Source: Crotophaga sulcirostris (lineage: Eukaryota; Chordata; Aves; Cuculiformes; Crotophagidae). From it: a stretch of 64,000 nucleotides of DNA. Numbering within the stretch: position 1 is the stretch's first letter; each line of letters starts with the position of its first letter. A program made the translations under genes and the position numbers. The notes beneath the pieces were generated by a model. It had not been told where the DNA came from. It was given only the letters and a program-made list of their open reading frames with translations, and made no database searches. The stretch is taken from contig VYZB01000215.1 of the NCBI GenBank assembly GCA_013397455.1, forward strand, positions 1,472,429-1,536,428, given 5' to 3'. Below, piece by piece: positions 24,334 to 35,494 of the stretch.

Positions 24334-27300
24334 GATTTTTAAAAGAATCTTAGTCTGACTTAGTTCTATAGTTTACTTTGATATTAGAGGAAGATGCATT
24401 TGTGTATCAGAGTCTAGACTACAGAGCTTAATATATTCCTTCAGAGCTGTCATGCTGTTTCAAGATAATGTAGAAGTTCGAAACTATAACCAGCCATTCA
24501 GAAGGATAGGAAGCTCACTCTTGTTTTTGTTTTTTTTTTCTTTTTTCTTCATCATTTGCTTCCCATTCCAGTAGCTAAAGTCGTGCCATTGAGCTGCTGA
24601 ACAAGCTAGTCCATGGCATAAAGTCCATATTACTTGCAGTAGATGCAGTAAATATGCGGAGGGGAAAAGTCAAACTTTCCTCCATGTATCGCCTGATTGT
24701 TTTTATTTGGGAGAAAAAAATATAATAAGCTTTGGACTACATTCTGTCCCTACTTTTCCTAAAAATACAGATAGCAACTAAAGAAGAAAACATCAGAATT
24801 AACCAGGCACTAAAGGAGCTATGTATGAGTAGAAGTTAGATAGTGAGCATGAGCTGAAATAGGTTTTTGCAGACATGAAGTTAAAAACCCCAAAGGAATG
24901 TAAAAATAGTTAAAGAATGAATGCCTGATTTCAATCTGATGTTTTGGGAATAGTACATTGCACACTAACTGTTCCATCATCTTAAGAAATAATGTCAAGT
25001 AATAAGAAAAATCCTTCTTGCAAAGCATCTACTGAAGAGATATTCTAAGCTGGAATATATTATTTTTTTTCCTTTTTGTGAATGATAAAAAGTATGAAGA
25101 CTGCATGTGTCCTTATAAACATTTTATTTAAAAGATGACAATTACAGTCATCTCTGTTTACATGAATAATTGCATTGAGACAGACAATTCCAAAATTAGA
25201 AAAATCTACAGATGCTATAGGCACAGCTGCAGCTTTTTAAAGATAGGTCTATGTGGCCTATGGAGTGAGTGGGGTAGAATTTGTCTCATCTTTATCTTAG
25301 CCATCTGCTGAAATTCACCTGACTAGTTTTACCTATCTGCCTCAGGACAATTGGGGTTGTGTCCTTGAGGTGTTCATTTCTGTCCACTGACTGCAAAGTG
25401 GACTGACTCAGACATGTTTGCATTGTGGATATTTATGTCTGATAAGAGGAATTTTATCCTTATGAGTACGAAGTTTTTCCTCAGGTGTTCACGGTCAGCT
25501 TTCATTTTTATAAGCCCTAAAAAAATCTGGATCATCAGCAACTTGTCGTATTACTGCTAGGATAAGATGAATTATGCCCTGGAAGTGGTGTGTGTGTGTG
25601 CGTGTTTTCTTTAACCCCACCACATGACTATGCAGATTAAAAATCTTTAGACAAATGCCATTGTAAACAAATTAGGTGGGATAAATCCAGCCCACTTGAG
25701 TATTTTCTTTTCTTTAAGAGTTAGCCATTATGCTTCTGAGCTGCTAACACATCTCAGAATGAAATGAATTCTAGAATGCTAGCTGCAGCTACCAATAAGT
25801 CATTAGGTGGCAATTTAAGTGAAAAGAATTAACATAGCAATTGCTGTATTGGCAAAATTGACCTACCTACCTTAAATGGAGATTTATTTTTTTTTTACAC
25901 CTTTTTACTCTAAGTTTACCATGCAGCAGGAAATAGATTTTTTTTAATTATACATTTGGTTTTTTACTGTTTATAAAATAAAATTCAGATGAATTTTGAG
26001 TAGTATGGATTATGATAGAAAGCCCAAACTCATGAGTTATTGGAAATGAATGATGAGAGAAAATCTTGAGACAGTAAGTATTATCAAGTTATTATTCTGG
26101 CTGGCTTTTAAAGATAAGGCTTTTTTGATAAAATTGTTTGGAGACAGGTAGGAAACTTTCTGAAGGAAAATACAAAGGCAAAGTCATCGAAAAAGGCCCA
26201 ACCAGTTAGTTAGATTTAAGGAGGTAACACCTGGTCAATTGGATGTAACCCTATGGTAAACTAAATTAACAGGGAATTAGACATTTATATGGCTATAGAT
26301 TGTATTTCTTAAATAGACCTAGTTGAAAATTATAAAAAGGAAAATGTCAAAACCACTTTGAAAACTGAATTATTACTTTAATAAGCACAAGCATATGGAA
26401 AAAAAAAAAAGAAAAGAGCGATTTAGAGCCTATGCATACATTTATTTAATCTGTGAGACTGCAATGAGTAGACCGAAAAGGAAATGTAAAATTACCTATA
26501 TACTTCTCACATTTACCATGAGATGCAAAAGACTTTAGTTCCACTTAATGTTTTGGTCTATGAGATGAATCTGCATACAAAAAATTTGTTCTAGGAGATT
26601 TCATTTCCAATAGCAATCAACCTCAATTCAGGAGATTAACTGATTATGACCGTGTTGTAAGTGACTTACTGTATAAGCAAACACAATCTCTCAATGAATT
26701 AGAAATAAATCAGTGAACCCAGTTGGAGCAACGTAAAGGCATTTAAATCCAGGAAAGATATTTAGAAACGTTAGAGCTGGCATGCTGGGGCCACATAAGA
26801 GCCAACTGTCAGTGTTAGAGTCTCCTTTGGTCCTTCCTTATCTTCTGGTAGCCCATGCTTTTTTCTGAACTATTTGAAGGTGGGGAGACAGACAGAACAA
26901 TGGAGAAAAGTCAAGACTGTAAAAGACCATAGGCTCTTTGAAATATAAGTGCTGCAAAACAGTAGTTTCTCAACCTACTTTGTTCAGTTTTACTAAAGTC
27001 ATATGTATTGGATTAATACACTGTATCAAACAAGTCACACTGTCTTCTTGTGTCTCATTTATTTGCATATACCTCGTGAAGTTTTTAAAGCTTTGTGCAA
27101 TCTTTTAAAAATTTAGACACTGGCTATACAACATTGTTCCAATTTCAGTCTCTCAATTGATGTAGCATCTACTTTGCTATTTATGCTGCTTACTTACCCC
27201 CTTGTAATGTATCAAAAGGCTTCCCTCTGCTCCTAATTAGCAAGTTTCCCTATGTTCCACATAACTCTATTTATATTTGATAGCATTCAAATTAACTTGT

Positions 27301-27829
27301 TTGAATGAATTGCTTTACCATACTAGATTATACTCTGCAATTGGCCTTGCTTAATCATCATCATTCATTCTTCAGGTCTTTGAATCACTCACAGAACTTA
27401 CTAGTAATTTTTTTTCATACTTTCTTCTAGCTCATTTAGATGAATATCGAATGATATCATTTTTTCTGCTTGACACAGAATCCCCCTAGAAACACTCTAA
27501 TTTTCCTTGTTAGCTCTTGAGATCTGCCATACAACTGATCAGACCTGAGAATCATTGATACTACCTTTCTAGTCAACGTGTAATGGGACACTAAACCAAA
27601 AATGTCGTTAAAAAATTGTATTGCATGTAAGTGATTACTTTCTTCTTCTTGTTCAAGCCACTCACAAGGAACACAATAGGAAGACAGGACTATACAATTG
27701 AATTTCATCAGAATATTTACCTAATTCCACTTGATGCTCAATTAAAAATCTGCTTTACATGAAAATAAAAAAGACTAAAATATGCTTTCCCAAACATAAT
27801 TGTTGATGGAAATTCATTAGTTTGTGGGG
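24334..27829. other. Non-coding AT-rich DNA
   Basis: No gene or clear transposon is supported. It contains homopolymer T and A runs (for example near 24531-24547 and 26400-26411) and a (GT)n tract near 25588-25605. Short open frames show no recognisable motif. Confidence 0.55.
25588..25605 (+). repeat. (GT)n dinucleotide tract
   Basis: This is a short run of about nine GT units with one GC interruption. Confidence 0.85.
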
Positions 27830-28695
27830 TCATATCTCACAGCATTGGTACCTTGTCAAGTACTACTCAATAATTTTGTTGAGAATGTAGACAACAATAT
27901 AAAATCTTGTCTGTCTGAGTTTATAACTGACACAACAATTAATAGGACAGTAAATAGGAGAGTTTACCATTACAGAATGATCTGAATTGTTGACTTAAAT
28001 GATTACTTTCCAAACAAGCATGTTTTAAAACAGCTGAAGATAAGGTAACTCATCTGGGGATATGGAATGAATGTTCTACGTAAAGGATAGGAACGCTATT
28101 TTGGATAACATAAATTCAGAACGTACACTGGAGTCATAGTACCTGACTGTCTTAGTATGCTAATCCAACTTTTGGATGCAACAAAAGAGGACTGTAGAGT
28201 AAGCATATGCCACTGCAGGCACAGCTAGTCAGACTATTACTATACTACTGGGACCACCCCTGTTGACTACATTTAAAGAGGATGTTTAGAGAAAGCAACA
28301 TGTGGTAGCTGAAAAACAACCCTTATAAACAGAGCCATTAGGGACTCAGTTTATTCAGCTAATCAAAGTAGAGGTTAAAAGGTGCTTTGATTGCCATATT
28401 GAGACACTTATTTCTGCTCTGAAATTAAATCTGATCATGGGAAAAAAGGAAAAAAATTCAGTCTTACAGAAAAAAGCATAACAAGTTATGCACATTCAAC
28501 CTTGAAACAGAGACAGTAAATGTAATTAACAATTTATCAGGAAAGGCAATAGAAGAGCTCTGGGTCTGAGTCTGTAAAATGAGATTAGATATCTTTCTGG
28601 AAAACATGTTTTGACTGAGCATCTGAGAAAATTATATACATCATAGAGTAAGTGAACATAATGGTCTGCACATAAAGACTATGACTCTATTTGTC
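27830..28695 (+). mobile_element. Ancient CR1/L3-like LINE relic, RT to 3' end
   Basis: This is a highly degraded LINE. The frame at 27911-27934 reads LSEFITDT, aligning with the RT motif C context LSKFADDT of CR1 elements; the catalytic Asp pair has become Thr-Asp. It is preceded by VENVDNNIKSC, which matches the xVNDLDxxIxC stretch upstream of FADD. Downstream, 28345-28400 parallels the CR1 segment encoding LFSLxKxRLRGDLI at nucleotide level. The 3' part at 28580-28695 (GAGATTAGATATCTTTCTGG, then CATAATGGTCT and a CTATGACTCTAT tail) matches the 3' end layout of older sauropsid CR1/L3 families. It appears internally deleted around 28260. It is much more diverged than the five younger CR1 copies. 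No intact coding capacity remains. The start is approximate. Confidence 0.75.
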
Positions 28696-30303
28696 AAAAG
28701 AGAAGCATTGGTAAGGAAAAACGAGGGATAACCTGCCAGAATTTAATCCTGTCATGACATTTTGAAATGGTAATATTTTGCTTCCCCGTACTGGGTAAAA
28801 GTGTCTGAAATGATGTGGCGGATCTCCTCCAGCAGGCTGAAGAGTATCTGGGTTTGATATGACTAGGAAAATAACCTGCTTACTTCAGTGGAGAATGGAG
28901 GAATGTTATCGGTACCAAGAGCATCCTAGGACAGATGTTATGTTGAAAGAAAATGAGGTCTGGGTGACTGAAGAGGGCTAGTGAAGAGATAATTCACCGG
29001 TGAGTACTTCTGCTTGATAGTGACCACAGAACTCCTTGAAGGAGACTCCTGTAGATAATGCAATCTGACCTGAGAAACTCAATGAGCTCTTCCTGGGTAT
29101 TATTTGGCTAGTAATGTCAGCGTCATTTCAGTGTAAATCAGCACAGAGAGCCTTTGGAATAAACCGATATACATATACTAGCCATAGAAGTAGATAAATG
29201 CACAGAAACGACTGAAAAAACAGGCAACTAAAAACTTTAACAGAGCTAAAAGCAATTTTATTCAAAATGCGATGAAACTAGTAACTCAAATTAAATAAAA
29301 TACTAAAGGATGTGGTGGGTTACAAGATAAAAGGCTATTATATAAACTATTTGAAAAATGAATTAAGGTAAAAACACTCATTAAATCAAATTAAAATTGA
29401 GAAGTAGTTAAAATATATTACTTTGACCCTGTCAGAGTTTTTTTCCCATGGTACAGTCAGAGTAATTAGTATGAAACTTCTTAAGAAATAAACACAAACA
29501 TTTACCAAAGATAGCTTCGTGGTTAGTGTGTGTGGTTAGCGGCTTTTTGCAGTCATTTGGTAAAAGCTTGCACAACCCCGTGAGAACTTCAGCTGCAGAA
29601 CAGCTTGTCAAAATAATACCTTAAGCAGATGGTTCTAAATCACTGGAACTCTGCTGCATATGCTGAATGCTTGAACAGTTCTATGAATAACAGAAAGCTG
29701 TCCACAAACACAGAGGAAAATAGCAGATGCGACTGATGTTATCTGATCTCCATCACATGGAATCCTATCTCTGTCAAAAGTGCCGTCTCTTGACTGCTTG
29801 AGAAAGTGACTAAAAATGTCTCTGTTGATGAAGTTGTTCATAAGAAACATGTCCTTTTTAAAATGCTGTACCTCAGGTCGTTGCTGTGAAAAAGGGGAAC
29901 TTAATCTGGCACAGGCAGAAGGCAGTTCCAGTAACAATGCCAAAGGACGTTTCAAAATCTTTTAGCCTCCAATTCACATGTTGACATGAAATGCATATAT
30001 ATTTTCTGTCATTTTAGCAAATGTGTTTCATTTTCACCAAACAGACCAAATCTTGTTTACTCATGTCTGTTTTCCATGTCCATGTAAAGTCTTACTCCAG
30101 TCTAATGTCCTGTAGTAGTAATTGCCTTCTCTATTTCTGGTACTGTTGCTTTGTTTTACAGTAAACTATTTGCTATAAAAATACAGCGTAAGTCCATTTT
30201 CTGTGGTGAGAGCTACAGCCTTTGGCCTCCTGAACTGTAGTTTCTGAATTCGTTCCTCTGAGAAATAAGGACTTGCAACAGTAAGAGGTTTGTTGCTGCT
30301 AAG
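28696..30303. other. Non-coding DNA with one weak exon candidate on the minus strand
   Basis: No gene is established. The only item of note is a minus-strand open segment at 29635-29883 behind a good acceptor. The rest has no recognisable repeats or motifs. Confidence 0.5.
29635..29883 (-). other. Minus-strand open segment behind a splice-acceptor-like site (hypothetical)
   Basis: On the minus strand a strong acceptor-like string (TTCCCCTTTTTCACAG) ends just before 29883. From there one frame is open for 82 codons to a TAG at 29635-29637. The peptide includes NNFINRDIFSHFLKQSRDG, which I do not recognise. A minus-strand AATAAA lies near 29260. Without homology this is weak evidence, and a chance open frame or a degraded exon are both possible. 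Confidence 0.15.
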
Positions 30304-30311
30304 TACTATAA
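30304..30311 (+). repeat. Left 8-bp target site duplication of the hAT element
   Basis: TACTATAA here is identical to the 8 bp immediately after the element (30514-30521). An 8-bp duplication is the signature of hAT transposition. Confidence 0.92.
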
Positions 30312-30513
30312 AAGGGGTGACAAACTCACGGCCCGTGGGCCTAATCCAGCCCTCCACCTTGATTCTACCTGGCAGCAGCATCAAGCTTCTTGCTCCTACA
30401 CTCCTACCACCGTGCCTGTCACGTGTGCAGCATGTGTGACGCACATTACGCTGCAGGAGCAGGCAAACAGCAGGAGCAAGATAGCAGCAGGAGCCTTGAG
30501 TTTGACACCCCTA
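30312..30513. mobile_element. Non-autonomous hAT (Charlie-like) element, 202 bp
   Basis: This is a short non-coding DNA transposon. The 5' terminus AAGGGGTGACAAACTC and the reverse complement of the 3' terminus, TAGGGGTGTCAAACTC, match at 14 of 16 positions. Both resemble the hAT-Charlie consensus start CAGGGGTGTCAAACTC. The next bases, GGCCCGTGGGCC, also fit the GGCCC-rich subterminal pattern of this group. It is flanked by a perfect 8-bp target duplication, TACTATAA. It encodes no transposase, so it must have been mobilised by an autonomous relative. It sits about 0.3 kb from a mariner fragment. Its orientation is arbitrary. Confidence 0.9.
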
Positions 30514-30521
30514 TACTATAA
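30514..30521 (+). repeat. Right 8-bp target site duplication of the hAT element
   Basis: TACTATAA is an exact copy of 30304-30311 and defines the right boundary of the element. Confidence 0.92.
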
Positions 30522-30784
30522 TATGGTAAAACGGAGCGGAAAATAGAGTCTTTGGCTACTGATTTTTCATTCGCCACATAAAGAGGGGTATGTCATACTT
30601 GAAGACCTTGAGGTATGAATATATAAGTTTCCACAATGCCAACTGATTGTATCTGCAGCCTCCAGTATTTGGTATTGGTGTAAGCTGCAGGCATCCTTCC
30701 ATTGCATTACTGACTTCTGTGCAGCATGGTAGAAGTACTGGTGTTCCCAGAAACTGTTCTGGTTTGAATTATGATCTTAAAACT

Positions 30785-31170
30785 GTTTACAGTGATTTTC
30801 AAAAAAAAATATATGATGTTTGACTGTGCCTGTAAATCTTTTTATTTAAAAAATTAAGAAAATCAACTATGATCACATTCAAAATAGTTCCCTTCTGAAT
30901 TGACACACAGCTGCTTATGACGCTGCCAACAAAGCAATTCTGCAGATAAATTTTTGAAAGGCTGTTGAGGATATCCTTCATTTTTGCTTTCACACCTTCT
31001 ACTGGCAAAAAGTAGGTTCCTTTGACCACTGACTTGGTCATTGGGAAGAGGCAGAAATGACAGGGATACAAATATGGTGAATATGGTGGGTGCTGAAGCA
31101 CAGCGATGTTGTTATTTGCTAAAAATTGCTTCACAAATGGTTGTGGGCTGGTGCATTATCTTGATGTTAG
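30785..31170 (-). pseudogene. Mariner transposase C-terminal fragment (Tc1/mariner DNA transposon)
   Basis: On the minus strand the frame ending at 30799 encodes QHPPYSPYLYPCHFCLFP, matching the mariner catalytic-domain signature HPPYSPDLAPxDxxLFP. It is followed by a KGTYF stretch and a degenerate C-terminus. Upstream, in a frame one base off, lies QDNAPAH (codons at about 31142-31163), the second catalytic Asp region of DD34D transposases. One frameshift therefore separates the second and third catalytic positions. The third catalytic Asp is replaced by His (codon 31057-31059), and the conserved Asp of SPDLAP is Tyr. The protein is inactive. The N-terminal half is not recognisable upstream of about 31170, and I could not define terminal inverted repeats. 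The bird family Galluhop is one possible source, but the assignment is not secure. Confidence 0.85.
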
Positions 31171-31424
31171 TGCATTATTCAGTCTTGCATACCAACATTT
31201 TCCAACGAAGAGTATGAAAATGTGTATATTTGAATACACATTCACTCATACTGAGTGAAGCAAGTGAGTCGATCTTTGTCTCACTGTGACAGGTCAGAAC
31301 ATGTCCTATAACAACCTCTTTGTATCTCACCTACAACATATGGTTCCCAAACTGTAAGGTTTGTCTCGGGATTTTTTGTGTTGATCCTCAGATAGCAGAA
31401 TGTAGATCCCCATCTGCATGTGGT

Positions 31425-31560
31425 GTACATATGATGCTATATGTATCATCTGTAATGATATCATAACGTTATATGATACTACAATGATAATATATAAAAC
31501 TGTAATGATATTATACTCTCTGCATGACATTATATGTATTATCTGTAAAGTGTAAGAATA
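31425..31560. repeat. Degenerate AT-rich repeat patch
   Basis: Variants of TATATGTATCATCTGTAA and CTGTAATGATAT recur several times in direct and inverted orientation. It looks like an old minisatellite that has drifted. Confidence 0.5.
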
Positions 31561-32474
31561 TGACAAAACCTCCATTCTCGGTGTATTCCAAGAATACAAA
31601 AAAAAAATAGGTATTCTGGGATAGTTTTAGCATATATAATCTTATTTCTCTTTGAAGCAAAGAATAAGCCTATGCAAACTGAGAAGAAATAAAATTATTT
31701 TGGCGATGCTTACCTGAGCGTTTTACTGCAATACCCTTCCAGGTAGTTTTGGGATCTGTTTCTGATGCTAGAAATTGGCAGATAGACCGATACCTTTAGA
31801 GTCCAGAGTCCAAAGATGTCTTCTATTTGAATTTCAGAAGTCCAAGCCAAACATTAAGAACACAATGCATTTTTAGCATACCAAGTGACTTAACATCACT
31901 GAATAGGAAGTTTTCAGAACGCTGCAAATTAGACCCTTTTGAGAAGTATTGTTCAGGTTTCAAGTATATTTTTGTGATTTAATACAATATGTTGTGATCC
32001 TGAATCCCTCATTTGGGTCATTAGGGCTTTCAAAGTTTTTGGGTCTCCATTTAAATCATGAAGATCTTATTTTTTACATAGGATTTTTTTTTTAATACAT
32101 TCTGGACAAATGAATAAAACTGAAATGTTATTTTATTATTTTGAGAGCAATAGACTCAGAGCATGAGAACAGATATAGTGTAAGCTTCTGTTGGAAGGTT
32201 AAATCTTCAAACAGTATCTATTAGCTTTCCATAAGCTTTACTCCATGATTTACATAATGTTATAGTACCAAAAGTAAGGCACAGGAAAGATTGTCAGTTA
32301 TTTGGATACTGCTATGATAGCGTGTGCTATTTTTTCCACCCTCTTTTATTTTGTAGAAGAAAATTCAAGAAAAGGGACAATTACCTTTTCCTCTTGAGAT
32401 TAAGACAGCTAAATATAGGTGTCTTTGTATAGTTATCTAAAGAAGAGCTGTGTAGCTAAGCCCTCAGTATAATA

Positions 32475-32497
32475 AAATGGAGATTTTATCTCCATTT
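32475..32497. repeat. Short perfect inverted repeat (hairpin)
   Basis: AAATGGAGAT at 32475-32484 pairs perfectly with ATCTCCATTT at 32488-32497 around a 3-base loop. No flanking U-run or gene suggests a terminator role. Confidence 0.85.
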
Positions 32498-33280
32498 AAT
32501 TAATGACCAACAAGGTTGGCCTCAACTAATGCCTTAGGGCATCCAAAAAAGTTCACGGTATTCATTCTTGATACTTTTAAATCCAACGAGACGTGATCTC
32601 ACATTACATTCTATGCACACATTCTTACACAGAGTTCCTCACCAGACATTCTGAGTGACTTCCAACATGTATTAAGCAAACTGACTATCATCTCAGTTGT
32701 GCCCTGACCTCACCTATATGCAGTGTGCAGTTTTTGTTTCAGTGAACATTGGTTCCTATTTTTTAATCTGTTTTCTTGTTTTTTTTAATGAAAATACTGT
32801 TAGGAATTTATATTGAATCAAAGGAAAATACCTAGCAATTTTAGCAGAAAATAATCAGGTGTAATACTATCAATCTCTGGGGAATGTTCATTCTGTAGTC
32901 CCACAGAAAGTATCTCTCTCTAGCAGAGACAAACTTTTTCTTACAGTAAAAAATTCATTGTACCAGTGGAATGGAATTGTTGGTCACCATTTCCAGCCCA
33001 CAATTTAATCATGTTTTAGATCTTTGTGGCCCAGAAGAATAAAACAATTTTGAGCAGGAATTTGAACTTGACTCAAGTCCTGAAAACAGGAACAGCAGAA
33101 AGGAGAGGACAAGTGAATGTGCAGCAGCTGAGAGTGTCAAAGGAATTGATCTATGACTCCACAATCATGGCTTTTAAGGCTGGATGTGACTGCTGGTGTT
33201 GCAGTCTAAGTTCTTTCATAATAGAGGCCACATAATGTTCTTGTTGCCCTCTAGTTAGTTCAATAACTGTTGCTTAAACT

Positions 33281-33312
33281 GAACTACAGTGGCCTAGGCT
33301 AGACTGTAGTTC
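33281..33312. repeat. Perfect 10-bp inverted repeat with 12-bp spacer
   Basis: GAACTACAGT at 33281-33290 and ACTGTAGTTC at 33303-33312 are exact reverse complements around GGCCTAGGCTAG. The spacer itself contains the palindrome CCTAGG. No function is apparent. Confidence 0.85.
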
Positions 33313-34663
33313 TTTACAAATAACTTAGCACACCTCTGCAATTGCCTCAGGTGATACATATTTAGAATGCATATGAACCAAATGTAAATACTTAATCTTT
33401 CTTGTGGACTCCATAAGGATACATTCAAAACTTCTCCTATGCAAGCTGTGACCATTAAAGGAAGATAGAGACATATAATTTAGGTGGATGAAGTGTCACT
33501 CTGAAGGTCTCTCAAGGAACTTGCTTCTTTCTGTTAGCAGTCTAAGAAATGCAGGAGTTTACACTGGCTGAATTATCCTCTTTCCCTGCTTTGTAGTTGT
33601 ATATTTTCAATGAAGTGAGACCTAAACCAGGCACATAAATTAGGTGCATTGATTTTCACCCTGAGGAATCCACTCTGGAAAGGGATGTTATGAAAGCTGC
33701 AGAACAGAAGTTTCAATCAAGTCTTACATTTTTTAGATACCAAATACATCAAACCAAAGGAAATAGAAAATCTGGTTTCCTTACTAGTAAATTCAGTTTA
33801 AGTGTTCCTAATTATCTTCTTTTTAGATAAAGATAATGACAAAGACTTTTGTGGTGATGTTTGAGAAGTGTTATACAAAAGTATGTATTTTGCTTCTGTA
33901 CCTGGCTTAATCACAATACTACTTCATTGGTGGATATTTCTTCAGTGTTTTGAAAATGTGGCTGGCTATATTGGAAAAAGTAGCAACTGTTTGCATTCAT
34001 CTGCAATTCTATGTGAATGAAGACTACACTCATGTAAATTTATGGTAAATTTTCCACTTACTGTTGAATTTTGTTATCCAGAATGCTAGAGCTATAAAAT
34101 ACCTTCTCCAGGATATCATGAAGATTTTGCCAGAGAGTCAGAAGTCTTAACTGACATATGCTGAGAAGAAATTTCCATTTATTTTTTGGATATGAATGTT
34201 CAGATTTGGATAGAGCTAGCTACTTCCATGGCGGCAGAGTTGTGCCTAGGGGTTAAATCCAGTCTGCTCTACTTAAGTTTCAGCCAATGCCACCTGGTGA
34301 AGTCTGGGATCTCTAGGGATAGGTTCTGACAGTCATATATATGTTTGATTTGCCTGCTACGGAATTAGAAGCAGATAGTTGAGAAGTGGTAGGCGAGCTT
34401 TGCTAAAGAAACTCCTTAAATATAACAGTCTTTCAAACTGGGTTTTCATCATGAAGCAATTGCTTCCTTTTAGAGGGAAAAAAGAATTAATTTTGTTAAA
34501 CTGACTCTAGTACTGTTTGAAGTTTCCTGCGCATTTTGACTTAAAATAGCTTAGCAGTGTGTTTGGTGCACTATGCCTGAACTTGGTACTAGACAAATGT
34601 AAGATGTGTGTAAATTCATGAAACACTGGAAAACTCCAGCGCGAGTACATTCACAATTGAATG

Positions 34664-35494
34664 ATGGGACCTGGACAGACTGGAGAGATTGGCCAATTCT
34701 AATGGGATGAGGTTTAATAAGTCCAAATGCCGGGTACTTCATTTTGGACACAACAATCCCATGCATAGCTACAGACTAGGGACGGAGTGGTTGGAGAGTA
34801 GTCAGGCAGAAAGGGACCTGGGAGTGCTGGTTGACAGGAAGCTCAACATGAGCCAGCAGTGTGCCCACGTGGCCAAGAAGACCAGTGATATCCTGGCCTG
34901 CATCAGGAATAGTGTGGCCAGCAGAACCAGAGAAGTTATCGTCCCCCTCTACTCGGCACTGGTCAGGCCTCACCTTGAATACTGTGTACAATTCTGGGCC
35001 CCTCAGTTTGGGAAAGATGTCCGGATACTGGAGGGTGTCCAGAGGAGGGCAACAAAGATGGTGAAGGGGCTGGAGCACAAGCCCTACGAGGAGTGACTGA
35101 GGGAGCTGGGGTTGTTTAGTCTGGAGAAGAGGAGGCTTGGGGTGACCTTATTGCTCTCTACAACTACCTAAAAGGAGGTTGTAGTCAGGCAGGGCTTGGG
35201 CTCTTCTCTCAGGTGACCAGTGACAGAACTAGAGGACATAGACTTAAGCTTCGTCAGGGAAAGTTTAGGCTTGATGTTAGGAAAAAGTTCTTCACTGAAA
35301 GGGTGATTGGCCACTGGAATGCGCTGCCCAGGGAGGTGGTGGAGTCACCAGCCCTGGAGGTGTTTAAGAGGAGATTGGATGAGGCACTCAGTGCCATGGT
35401 TTAGATGATGGGTTGGTGTTAGTGTTGGGTTATAGGTTGGACTTGACGATCTCAGAGGTCCTTTCCAACCTTGTGATACTGTGATACTGTGATT
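34664..35494 (+). mobile_element. CR1 LINE, 5'-truncated 3' end (copy 4)
   Basis: This CR1 3' fragment begins just after the RT palm and ends in two exact TGATACTG octamers at 35474-35489 plus a partial third. That 3' tail differs from the ATTCTATG tail of copy 1. The frame 34689-35096 is open for 135 codons ([45 protein letters not shown]). It ends at a premature TGA at 35094-35096, followed by a frameshift near 35135. The rest ([18 protein letters not shown]) is read in the frame of 35213-35404. Few lesions suggest it is among the youngest copies here. It lacks the endonuclease and RT catalytic core. Confidence 0.95.

Larger units (their letters stand above)
31171..34663. other. Non-coding DNA with degenerate AT repeats and two hairpins
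   Basis: No gene is supported. It includes a degenerate AT-rich repeat patch at 31425-31560 and two perfect inverted repeats, at 32475-32497 and 33281-33312. The remainder is AT-rich without recognisable elements. Confidence 0.55.

Noticed and set aside
30166..30444. 92-codon minus-strand open frame
   Set aside because: It runs across the left boundary of the hAT element and has no recognisable motif.
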